Part shown: positions 43,926 through 51,812 of the stretch, piece after piece | Numbering within the stretch: position 1 is the stretch's first letter | Layout of the letters: the number at the start of each line of letters is the position of its first letter | Assembly: GCF_003665435.1 (NCBI RefSeq) | Contig: NZ_CP023407.1 | Span: 4,389,501-4,453,500 of the forward strand | DNA from: Streptomyces fungicidicus | GTDB taxonomy: Bacteria > Actinomycetota > Actinomycetes > Streptomycetales > Streptomycetaceae | DNA: 64,000 bases | Direction: 5' to 3' | Notes under the pieces: model-generated | Told to the model about the DNA's origin: nothing | The model's database searches: none | What the model saw: only the letters and a program-made list of their open reading frames with translations | Position numbers and translations under genes: made by a program

Positions 43926-45728
43926 ATGCGGCCGCTCGAAGCGGACGAGCCCACGGTCGTGGGGCCCTACCGGCTGCTCGGCCGGCTCGGCTCCGGCGGC
44001 ATGGGCCGGGTGTATCTGGGCCGCAGCGCGGGGGGCCGCACGGTCGCGGTGAAGATCGTGCACCCCCACTTCGCGCTCGACGAGGAGTTCCGCGCCCGAT
44101 TCCGGCGCGAGGTCGACGCCGCGCGCCGGGTGGGCGGCGCCTGGACGGCGTCCGTCCTGGACGCCGACCCCGGCGCCCGGATCCCCTGGGTCGCCACCGC
44201 CTACGCGGCGGGCCCGACCCTCACGGCGGCGGTCACCGGCTCCGGCCCCCTGCCGCCGGCCACCGTGCGGGCGCTGGGCGCGGGGCTGGCCGAGGCGCTG
44301 ACGGCGGTGCACCGGCTGGGCCTGGTGCACCGCGACGTGAAGCCGTCCAACGTCCTGCTCACCCTCGACGGCCCCCTGCTGATCGACTTCGGCATCGCCC
44401 GCGCCACGGACGGCACGGCGTCCCTCACCTCCACCGGCGTCTCGATCGGCTCCCCCGGCTACATGTCCCCCGAGCAGATCCTCGGCAAGGGTGTGACGGG
44501 CGCGGCCGACGTCTTCTCCCTCGGCGCGGTGCTGGCGTACGCCGCCACCGGCAGCCCTCCCTTCCCCGGCGACTCCTCGGCTGCGCTGCTGTACAAGGTC
44601 GTGCACGAGCCGCCCGCGCTGGGCGACCTCACCGGCGAGCTGCGCCGGCTGACGGAAGCGTGCCTGGACAAGAACCCGTCGGCCCGCCCGGCCCCCGCCG
44701 AGGTGGCCCACCGCCTCGCCCCGGACGGCGGCGCGGCCCGCCTGGTGACGGGCGGCTGGCTGCCGGGGGCCCTGGTGGAGGAGGTGAGCCGCGCTGCGGT
44801 GCGGTTGCTGAATCTGGAGGCGGGAGCGGTGGGGGGTGCTCCGTCGGGGCTCGAGGTGGCGGACGGCGTCCGGTCGGGCCCGGAGGCGGCGGGTGACGCC
44901 CTGTCGGGCTTGGAGGCGGCGGGTGACGCTCCGTCGGGCCCGGTGGGCTTCAGCAGCCCGTCGGTGGGGGAGGCCCCGACGGCGGGAGCCGTGACCGGCG
45001 GCTTCGGCCCGCCACCGGTGATGCCGGGCCCGGAGGGCCCGGGCGCCGTCCGTCCCCCTGTCCTCGCCCCTGCCCCCGCCCCCTTCCCGGAGCCGCGCGA
45101 CGCGTCGTCGTCGGGCGCGCCCCCGCACCCGCCGACGCAGCCCACGGACCACCGTCCCGCCCGGCTCTCCCTCTCCGCGGCGGCCACCTCCTCAGCCGGC
45201 CCCGGAGGCCGCGGCCGGCGCGTCAGCTGCACGGTCGCCCTCGCGGTGGCGGGCGCGCTGGCCGCGGTGACCGTCGGCTCCGCCTTCCTGTTCGACCTGC
45301 TGCCGGGCACCTCCGGGGGCGGCCCCGCCCAGTCCGACGACGGCGGACGGTCAGGCGACCCGGCCGCCCCGGTCACCGTCCCCGCCGCCTACCTCGGCAC
45401 CTGGGAGGGCCAGGCCAACTCCCGCGAGACCATCGCCATTCCGCTCGGCACCTTCCGGCTGACCCTCGAGAAGGCCGAGGTGGGCGAACGGGTGGGCACC
45501 CTCCGGCACACGGACATCTTCGGCGGCGTCTGCGACGACGTACTCACCCTGAAGCAGATCACCGGGAAGCGGATCGTCACGACCTCCGTCGGCGCCGAGT
45601 CCAACCGCGACGTCTGCAACCAGGCTCCCCACACGGTCCGCCTCACCCCCGTGGGCGACGACCTCGTCTACGAGTCGGACAGCAAACCCTCCGGAAGCCC
45701 GAAGGCCCGCCTGTCGAAGATCGAGTAA
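43926..45728 (+). CDS. Ser/Thr protein kinase with unrecognised extracytoplasmic domain
   Basis: A 600-residue Hanks-type kinase. Motifs: GSGGMGRVY, Lys about 43, HRDVKPSN (Asp about 137), DFGIAR, SPEQ. A long Ala/Gly/Pro-rich linker (about 300-430, including a 10-residue tandem repeat) leads to a helix near 436-458. The outer domain of about 130 residues (AYLGTWEGQANSRET, then FRLTLEKAEVGERVGTLRHT, two cysteines, and a C-terminal VRLTPVGDDLVYESD) looks like a small beta-barrel; I do not recognise it. GGGGGAGGGGTGGG precedes ATG 43926. It is the last gene before the type VII-like locus. Confidence 0.9.
   Translation: MRPLEADEPTVVGPYRLLGRLGSGGMGRVYLGRSAGGRTVAVKIVHPHFALDEEFRARFRREVDAARRVGGAWTASVLDADPGARIPWVATAYAAGPTLTAAVTGSGPLPPATVRALGAGLAEALTAVHRLGLVHRDVKPSNVLLTLDGPLLIDFGIARATDGTASLTSTGVSIGSPGYMSPEQILGKGVTGAADVFSLGAVLAYAATGSPPFPGDSSAALLYKVVHEPPALGDLTGELRRLTEACLDKNPSARPAPAEVAHRLAPDGGAARLVTGGWLPGALVEEVSRAAVRLLNLEAGAVGGAPSGLEVADGVRSGPEAAGDALSGLEAAGDAPSGPVGFSSPSVGEAPTAGAVTGGFGPPPVMPGPEGPGAVRPPVLAPAPAPFPEPRDASSSGAPPHPPTQPTDHRPARLSLSAAATSSAGPGGRGRRVSCTVALAVAGALAAVTVGSAFLFDLLPGTSGGGPAQSDDGGRSGDPAAPVTVPAAYLGTWEGQANSRETIAIPLGTFRLTLEKAEVGERVGTLRHTDIFGGVCDDVLTLKQITGKRIVTTSVGAESNRDVCNQAPHTVRLTPVGDDLVYESDSKPSGSPKARLSKIE
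44844..44933 (+). repeat. Three tandem 30-bp repeats in the kinase linker
   Basis: Consecutive 30-base units at 44844, 44874 and 44904 encode SGLEVADGVR, SGPEAAGDAL and SGLEAAGDAP; a partial fourth unit begins at 44934. The unit is a multiple of three, so copy changes would keep the frame. Confidence 0.75.
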
Positions 45729-45850
45729 CCGTTCCTCCACCCCACCGGCGGGAGCGTTTCCTTGGCAGGGCGCCCGCAGTACGAGGAGACGACACATATC
45801 GTGAGGGAAGGCAGAGAAGTAATTCATCATGAAGGAGATGTGATCCCTGA

Positions 45851-46312
45851 ATGTCGGCACGTGAATCATCCGTGTACGAAGTCCGTTACCCATGGACCCC
45901 TTTTCAACTTCTCAGCGGGGCCGTGGCCAGGCGACTTGTCGCCTTCCGCGTCGATGACAGGGGCGTAACCATGGGCGGAGCGCCCGCGCGCTATGCAGGT
46001 CAGACCGCATTCGTACCGTGGCGCGATGTTTCTGCCGTCGTCCTTTGGCAGCAGCGCACAGCCGCGCTGACACCCATGCGGTACGTGGGGCTGCGCCGCC
46101 AACCGGGCGCCCCGGCGCTGCCTGGTCCGAATGCCTCACTCAGCCGGGAGCAGACGTCCCGGCTCGCGCCCCACATCGATCACGACCTTTTCCTGGCGAG
46201 CAGACACATCAATCTCTGGGCCCTTGACCGTGAACGTCTTGTGGATGCTCTGCACGCGTTTGCCCCGCAGGTGCCGTTGCAGGAAGCGGAACAGACCAGG
46301 GCTGACGGTTAG
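45851..46312 (+). CDS. Hypothetical protein, 153 aa, beside the EssC-like ATPase
   Basis: A soluble protein of 153 residues beginning MSARESSVYEVRYPWTPFQ. The pattern GVTMGGAPARYAGQTAFVPWRDVSAVVLW resembles PH-like or DUF-type domains that have a strand, W-R-D-V and a hydrophobic strand. This is a weak likeness and no function is given. AAGGAG lies about 13 bases before the ATG. The GC content drops here relative to the kinase upstream, marking the left edge of the atypical region. It lies 134 bases before the large ATPase on the same strand. Confidence 0.6.
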   Translation: MSARESSVYEVRYPWTPFQLLSGAVARRLVAFRVDDRGVTMGGAPARYAGQTAFVPWRDVSAVVLWQQRTAALTPMRYVGLRRQPGAPALPGPNASLSREQTSRLAPHIDHDLFLASRHINLWALDRERLVDALHAFAPQVPLQEAEQTRADG

Positions 46313-46370
46313 ACGACCCAGGCTCAGCGGGCGACTTGGGAGGCCGCAAGCTCTGAGCGGATCCCAACGC

Positions 46371-46397
46371 TTGAGCTGTCCGCAGCGGGGCTAGGCT
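46371..46397 (+). promoter_or_regulatory. Possible promoter of the EssC-like gene
   Basis: TTGAGC (46371-46376) and TAGGCT (46392-46397) are 15 bases apart, slightly short. The leader would be about 45 bases, ending in GACGGGAGGGGAGAC before ATG 46447. Confidence 0.4.
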
Positions 46398-46446
46398 CAG
46401 GGTCAAGCTTTGCCAGGCACATCTGGACGGGAGGGGAGACGGCCTG

Positions 46447-49400
46447 ATGCGAGTGCGGACGACCGTGGTTCAGGAAGGAGCCGGACCTCAGGATGCGATG
46501 ATCAGCGCTGACGAAGGGGTGACGGCAGCCGAGGTGGCCGAGGCGTTGCGACGGGTTCGGAGAGGCCTTGACTCTTCTCGGACTACCGCATCGGACATCG
46601 ATATTCACTATTTGCGGTCAGCGCAGACAGCCCCAGCCACCCTTTGGGTTGACGGGCGGCCTTTGTCACCTGACTCGCAAGTGGGCGACGTCCTCAGGGA
46701 CGGATTGCGGATCACCACTGATGACTCCGTGGGTCCCTTCCTGACCGCTGACGAGCCGACCGGCAGATACGAGGTTCGGGTCTGCGGCGGCCCGGGCGCT
46801 GGACGGGTCGCTCGCCTGACCGCGGGGGCGGCGACGCTGGGCTCGGCGGAAACGTGCACCATCGTCGTTGATGACCCGCGACTGGAGTCGGTGGCCGCTC
46901 GCATCACCGTCGACCTCAAGGGTCGGGTCGACGTCGCGCCCCAAGGCGACGTGAACCTGTCCCTCGACGACGAGCCGGTTACTGCAGTGCAAGAGTGGGA
47001 ACCGGGCATGTTGCTCAAGGCCGGCGACTCCCTCTTCAGCTTGGCCGAACCGGGCGAGCCGGACGCACACCTCGCTCCCACGGGCGAGGGTGGCCTCGCT
47101 TACAACCGCCCGCCACGCTTGTCCTCGCCTCTGTCCCGGCCGAGGTTGACGGTGCCCATGCCACCCGGCAAGGACGAAGGGATTCGCTTTCAGCTCATCT
47201 CCATGCTGATGCCGTTGTTTTTCGGCGTGGCAATGTACTTCGTCACCAAGACGATCTACATGCTCTTGTTCTGTCTGCTGTCTCCCTTGATGATGCTCGG
47301 ACAATGGTTCAGCGACCGGCGGCACGGCAAGAAGAAGTACCGGGCGGCTCTCAAGGAGTACAAGAAAGCCAAGGCGGAACAGGAAGCGGAACTTGAGCGA
47401 CTCGCTGAGCGTGATCAGCGGCGCCGCCGCGAGGCGTTCCCCGACCCGGGGCAGATGCTCCTCTTCGCCACAGGCCCCCGCCGGCGCCTGTGGGAGCGTC
47501 GCATCACGGACCCGGACGCCATGTATCTCCGTGTCGGCTTCAGCGATTTGAGAGCCGAAATCGACCTGGTGAACGGTCGTGCCACAGGAGCCGACGTGGA
47601 AGAGCCCGAGCCTCCGGTCGTCACTAACGTCCCGATGACGCTCCCCTTCACGGAACTTGGGGTAGTGGGCATCGCCGGGGACCGAACCCGCGCCGTCGCG
47701 ACTGCGCGGTGGATGACGGCACAGGCCGCGGTGCTGCACAGTCCTCGGGATCTCTCACTCGTTGTCCTCTCATCGGCTCCGGACGCTGCCGAGAACTGGA
47801 GCTGGATCCAGTGGCTACCTCATGCCAGTCCTCAACAGGGACAGCACTGCGTCGCGTTGCTGGGAACGGATGCGGAGTCCATTTCCAGGCGTGTCAACGA
47901 GTTGCTGAATGAACTGTCGCGCAGGAAAACCGCAGCCCAGGAAAGTGGCGGCCTGCGGGCGCTGCGCCCCGACCCGCATGTGCTGCTCGTCCTCGACGGT
48001 GCCAGGCTCCTGCGCCGGGTCCCCGGAGTACCGCAACTATTGCAGGAAGGGCCTGCGCACGGCATCTTCGCGCTCTGCGTCGACCAGGACGAGCGGCTCC
48101 TGCCCGAGGAGTGCCGTACCGCCGTCTGCTGGTCGCCCGGCGCGTTGAGTACCGTCCACCTGCGTGGTTACGGCTACGAGTCGGTGGGTGACGTGCTGGC
48201 CGATCAGGTCTCCGTCGCCTGGTGTGAGCGCGTGGCCCGGGCCATGGCGCCGGTGCGGGATGTGAGCCGTGACGACGCGGACAGCGCACTCCCCACCTCC
48301 GCGCGACTGCTGAGTCTGCTGAGGATGCCTGACCCGACCGGCGCGGACATTGCAGCGATCTGGAAGCGCGGAGGTGCGACCACGGCTGCATTCATCGGTA
48401 TGGCGGCCGACGGGCCCTTCGTCCTGGACATCCGCCGGGACGGCCCGCATGCTCTGATCGCCGGTACGACGGGTGCGGGCAAGTCGGAACTCCTCCAAAC
48501 GATCATCGCGTCCCTGGCCGTGGGTAACACCCCGGACGCGCTCAACTTCGTCCTCATCGACTACAAGGGCGGCAGCGCGTTCCAGGACTGCGCCCGGCTG
48601 CCCCACACCGTGGGCATGGTGAGCGACCTCGACGCGCACCTGACCGAGCGGGCGTTGGCCTCACTGGCCGCCGAGCTGAGACGACGCGAGGGCATTCTCT
48701 TCGAAGCGGCCACGAAGGACATCGAGGATTACAACGACGCCAGGCGGCTCCGGCCGGAGCTGGAGCCGATGCCTAGGCTGGTGCTCATCATCGACGAATT
48801 CGCCTCCCTGGTCGCGGAACTGCCCGACTTCATCGCCGGGCTCGTGGACATCGCCAGGCGCGGCCGCTCCCTCGGCGTTCACCTGATGCTGGCGACACAG
48901 CGCCCGGCGGGCGTGGTCAGCGCCGACATCCGCGCCAACACCAACCTTCGCATCGCCCTGCGCGTCACCAACGGCGAAGAATCGCGCGACGTCATCGACG
49001 CGCCCGATGCGGGCAGCATCTCGAAGAGCACACCGGGACGCTGTTACGTACGGTCTGGATCACAGTCGCTGGTGGGAGTGCAGTCCGCACGCATCGGTGG
49101 GCGACGCCCCGGAGCCGACACCGCTCCACAAGTGACAGTGAACTTCCTGGACTGGATGGCGTACGGGCGTCCACTGCCGCGAGCCGCGCAGGACGACGAG
49201 GACGACGGCACGATGGTGACCGACCTTGCCGTGCTGGTCGACGCGATCGCTGATGGCGCCAGGCAACTCGGGTGCACGCAGCCGCGCAGCCCATGGCTGC
49301 CGCCCATCCCCACGCAGGTGGCGCTCGCGGATCTGGAGTCGCTGCCGACGGGGAAGACCGGCGATGACCCGGTTGCCCCCGTGCGTATCGGCCTGACCGA

Positions 49401-50886
49401 CCTTCCGGCCCAGCAGGCTCGCGAGCCGCTCGCACTCGATCTGACGGACGGCGAGCACCTGATGATCGCCGGCGGCCCCCGCTCCGGGCGGTCGACCGCG
49501 CTACGGACCATCGCGGGGGCCGTCGCCCGGACCACATCGCCCAGCGATGTGCACATCTACGGCATCGACTGCGGTGCCAACGCACTGCTCCCGCTCACCG
49601 GCCTCCCACACTGCGGCGCTGTTGTGACTCGGGATCAGAAAGCACGTGTCGACCGATTGCTGGGCAGGCTGCTGAGCGAGGTGTCGCGACGCCAGATGCT
49701 CCTTGCGGAGAAGGGACAGTCCAGCGCGGCAGAACAGCGATCGGCGGCCGACCCCTCGGAGCGGTTGCCCTGGATGGTGGTTCTGCTGGACGGCTGGGAC
49801 GCCTATCGCCAGGCCTTCGAGAACTACGACTACGGCCGACTCGTCGACGATGCCAAGAGACTGTTCCGAGAGGGCGCCGCGGTCGGAGTGAAGGTAGTCC
49901 TCACGACCGACCGCAGCGGTCTGACCGGCGACATTTCCAGCTCCTTCAGCGAACGACTCGTACTTCGCCTCGCGGACCAGGCGGACTACGCCCTTGCAGG
50001 CTTGTCGAGCAAGGACGTTCCGAAGGACATCCCCACAGGCCGGGCGCTGAAGGCCACGGACGACGGGGTGCAGGAGAGCCAGTTGGCGCTGCTCGCCGAG
50101 AACCCCTCGGGGCAGGCCCAGGTGGCGGCCCTTCAGGAGATCGCGCGCTCGGCCGGTCAAGTCGAATCCAGGCCGACGGAGTACCAGCGTCCGATCCGGG
50201 TCGACGTACTGCCGGCGCGCATCGGAGCCCGCGAGGCCATGGCGCTACAGCCCGGCTTCGCTCCGGCGTCGCCCCTCTGGGCTCTTGTCGCGGTAGGCGG
50301 GGACGAACTGCGACCTCTGGGTGTGAACTTGGAGGAAGGGGGACCCGGATTCGTCATCTCGGGGCCTCCGAAGTCCGGGCGCTCCAGCACCCTGGTCACA
50401 GCGGCCAACTCCTTGCTGCGGCAGCAAACCGGGGTCATCGTGATTACGCCACGTCGTTCCCCTCTCCGCGAACTGGCTACGGCGCCCGGGGTACTCGGCT
50501 CCCTCGACAGCGAGAGTTCCGAGGACGACCTGGAGGCGCTGATCAGTACTGCGCGGGGCCCCTACGTCATCGTCGTCGACGACGCGGAACTGCTGTATGA
50601 CACTCCGCTCGACGAAGCGCTCGAAGAGGTGGTCAAGCGTGGCATGGACGGTGGTCTCGGACTGATCGCCGCGGGTGCCGTTGACGCGTTGTCCTCGCAG
50701 TACCGGGGCTTTGTCGTACAGGCACGCCGCTCACGCGCGGGTCTGCTGCTGTCGCCGCAGGGCACACAGGACGGTGAGATGTTCAGCATTCGCCTGCCGT
50801 CGAACGTCGGCGGGGGGCCGACCGGCCGGGGGCTCTTCGTCCAGGGTGGCGAAGCGATGCAGGCCCAAGCGGTGCTGCCGGACTGA
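46447..50886 (+). CDS. FtsK/SpoIIIE-type type VII secretion ATPase, EssC-like architecture
   Basis: A 1479-residue membrane-anchored ATPase. The N-terminus (about 1-215) looks like FHA-type beta-sandwich sequence (YEVRVCGGPGAGRVARLTAG). Two helices lie at about 247-287 (FQLISMLMPLFFGVAMYFV and the next segment), followed by a charged coiled region and three ATPase modules. Module 1 has an intact Walker A GTTGAGKS (about 673-680, Lys679) and Walker B LIIDEF (Asp783). Modules 2 and 3 have GGPRSGRST (Arg1015) and GPPKSGRSS (Arg1312), so the P-loop lysine is replaced. FHA-like N-terminus, central helices and length fit firmicute EssC better than actinobacterial EccC, whose helices are near the N-terminus. 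It should energise export of WXG100 substrates. Confidence 0.9.
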   Translation: MRVRTTVVQEGAGPQDAMISADEGVTAAEVAEALRRVRRGLDSSRTTASDIDIHYLRSAQTAPATLWVDGRPLSPDSQVGDVLRDGLRITTDDSVGPFLTADEPTGRYEVRVCGGPGAGRVARLTAGAATLGSAETCTIVVDDPRLESVAARITVDLKGRVDVAPQGDVNLSLDDEPVTAVQEWEPGMLLKAGDSLFSLAEPGEPDAHLAPTGEGGLAYNRPPRLSSPLSRPRLTVPMPPGKDEGIRFQLISMLMPLFFGVAMYFVTKTIYMLLFCLLSPLMMLGQWFSDRRHGKKKYRAALKEYKKAKAEQEAELERLAERDQRRRREAFPDPGQMLLFATGPRRRLWERRITDPDAMYLRVGFSDLRAEIDLVNGRATGADVEEPEPPVVTNVPMTLPFTELGVVGIAGDRTRAVATARWMTAQAAVLHSPRDLSLVVLSSAPDAAENWSWIQWLPHASPQQGQHCVALLGTDAESISRRVNELLNELSRRKTAAQESGGLRALRPDPHVLLVLDGARLLRRVPGVPQLLQEGPAHGIFALCVDQDERLLPEECRTAVCWSPGALSTVHLRGYGYESVGDVLADQVSVAWCERVARAMAPVRDVSRDDADSALPTSARLLSLLRMPDPTGADIAAIWKRGGATTAAFIGMAADGPFVLDIRRDGPHALIAGTTGAGKSELLQTIIASLAVGNTPDALNFVLIDYKGGSAFQDCARLPHTVGMVSDLDAHLTERALASLAAELRRREGILFEAATKDIEDYNDARRLRPELEPMPRLVLIIDEFASLVAELPDFIAGLVDIARRGRSLGVHLMLATQRPAGVVSADIRANTNLRIALRVTNGEESRDVIDAPDAGSISKSTPGRCYVRSGSQSLVGVQSARIGGRRPGADTAPQVTVNFLDWMAYGRPLPRAAQDDEDDGTMVTDLAVLVDAIADGARQLGCTQPRSPWLPPIPTQVALADLESLPTGKTGDDPVAPVRIGLTDLPAQQAREPLALDLTDGEHLMIAGGPRSGRSTALRTIAGAVARTTSPSDVHIYGIDCGANALLPLTGLPHCGAVVTRDQKARVDRLLGRLLSEVSRRQMLLAEKGQSSAAEQRSAADPSERLPWMVVLLDGWDAYRQAFENYDYGRLVDDAKRLFREGAAVGVKVVLTTDRSGLTGDISSSFSERLVLRLADQADYALAGLSSKDVPKDIPTGRALKATDDGVQESQLALLAENPSGQAQVAALQEIARSAGQVESRPTEYQRPIRVDVLPARIGAREAMALQPGFAPASPLWALVAVGGDELRPLGVNLEEGGPGFVISGPPKSGRSSTLVTAANSLLRQQTGVIVITPRRSPLRELATAPGVLGSLDSESSEDDLEALISTARGPYVIVVDDAELLYDTPLDEALEEVVKRGMDGGLGLIAAGAVDALSSQYRGFVVQARRSRAGLLLSPQGTQDGEMFSIRLPSNVGGGPTGRGLFVQGGEAMQAQAVLPD

Positions 50887-50909
50887 GCGCGCCCGCAGCG
50901 GCAAAGCGG

Positions 50910-50943
50910 GAGGGCCGGTCAGCCTCAAGGCTGACCGGCCCTC
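50910..50943. terminator. Strong bidirectional terminator
   Basis: GAGGGCCGGTCAGCC (50910-50924) and its exact reverse complement (50929-50943) flank a TCAA loop. It separates the ATPase gene from the convergent WXG100 gene. Confidence 0.88.
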
Positions 50944-50975
50944 GTCCTGCTTGCGCAGTGGGTGACCGCCGGCGA

Positions 50976-51242
50976 CTAGTCGTTGATGCGGTCGTTCGCG
51001 TCGGCGGCGTCGCTCGTCTCCTTCTGAGCGTTCTCCAGGGACTTCAGGAAGTTCGTCAGGGAAGGCTTCAGCTTGTCCCACTCATCACGGAATCGGTTGG
51101 CTCGCGGGCCCTTCCAGAAGTCCTCGCTTTCGAGCGTGCCCTTCGAGATAGCTCGAATCAGTTCATCGAGGTTGGTGTGCTGGGCCTTGAACGTCTTGGA
51201 AAGACCGCGAAGCCGAGTGGTGTCTGCGCCCTTGATTGTCAT
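50976..51242 (-). CDS. WXG100-like small protein (EsxA/EsxB type)
   Basis: An 88-residue helical protein. A first amphipathic helix is followed by the turn FWKGPRANRFRDEW (W-x-G, about residues 43-56) and a second helix, the plan of WXG100 proteins secreted as helical-hairpin dimers by type VII systems. It has no signal peptide. The tail is acidic (SDAADANDRIND). GGGAGGC precedes the ATG. It converges with the ATPase gene, its likely export motor, and is divergent from the operon at 51442. Length and motif position are typical; the conserved C-terminal YxxxD/E signal is not obvious. Confidence 0.8.
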   Translation of the reverse strand: MTIKGADTTRLRGLSKTFKAQHTNLDELIRAISKGTLESEDFWKGPRANRFRDEWDKLKPSLTNFLKSLENAQKETSDAADANDRIND

Positions 51243-51441
51243 TGAGCTGCCTCCCCGTGTGTCGAAACCGGACGAACCCTTCGCTCGCCGCGCCCGACAC
51301 TATCGCAATTAGCCGAATCCCGCCATCTTCTGTGTCTCGGACGCATCTCCTTGCGTTAGTCGCGTGAGGTGCTCCATAGTCAGTGACGTGGGCCACCTTC
51401 AAATGTTTCCAGCATCGACCTGAATCACCTCTGGAGGGCTC

Positions 51442-51756
51442 GTGGGGGAAGCGGCCGAACAGCCGAAAGTTGACAATCCATATCGAGCGCGACTTGAGGT
51501 GTTGAAGCGCAATTTGCAAGATGAGGTGAAAGATCTCAAAAATCTCCTTAAATCGGCCGCTGAAGACGTGGGGGACAAGAAGGTTTCCTGGGTCGGCAAG
51601 ACGGCGAACCGGTGGCATGACGAGATCGAAGGGAACCGTGGCCGCATGATCCGCGAGATCGAGAAACTCATTCCGGCTGTGCAGAAGAAGATCGACTCAT
51701 GCCCTGAAAAAGTTACCCATGCCGAAGCGAAGATGATGCAAATGGACTTGCGCTAG
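51442..51756 (+). CDS. WXG100-like small protein, 104 aa
   Basis: A 104-residue helical protein with a WVG turn (KVSWVGKTANRWHDEIEG, about residues 49-66) between two long amphipathic helices, the first very rich in Lys, Glu and Leu. GTG 51442 has CTGGAGGG upstream. It is the first gene of a plus-strand operon with the 694-residue protein at 51813 and the lipoprotein at 53894. It is probably a type VII partner or substrate; the sequence is clearly different from the WXG proteins at 50976 and 56427, which are similar to each other around WKGP. Confidence 0.72.
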   Translation: MGEAAEQPKVDNPYRARLEVLKRNLQDEVKDLKNLLKSAAEDVGDKKVSWVGKTANRWHDEIEGNRGRMIREIEKLIPAVQKKIDSCPEKVTHAEAKMMQMDLR

Positions 51757-51812
51757 TGATGCCTTCTTGGTAGGGCGGAGTCGAACGGACTGACGAAACG
51801 GGGAATAATTCT

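Noticed and set aside
10027..45728. Idea of a secondary-metabolite gene cluster
   Set aside because: No PKS, NRPS, terpene or RiPP core genes are seen; FabG, thiolase and acyl-CoA synthetase form an ordinary fatty-acid group.
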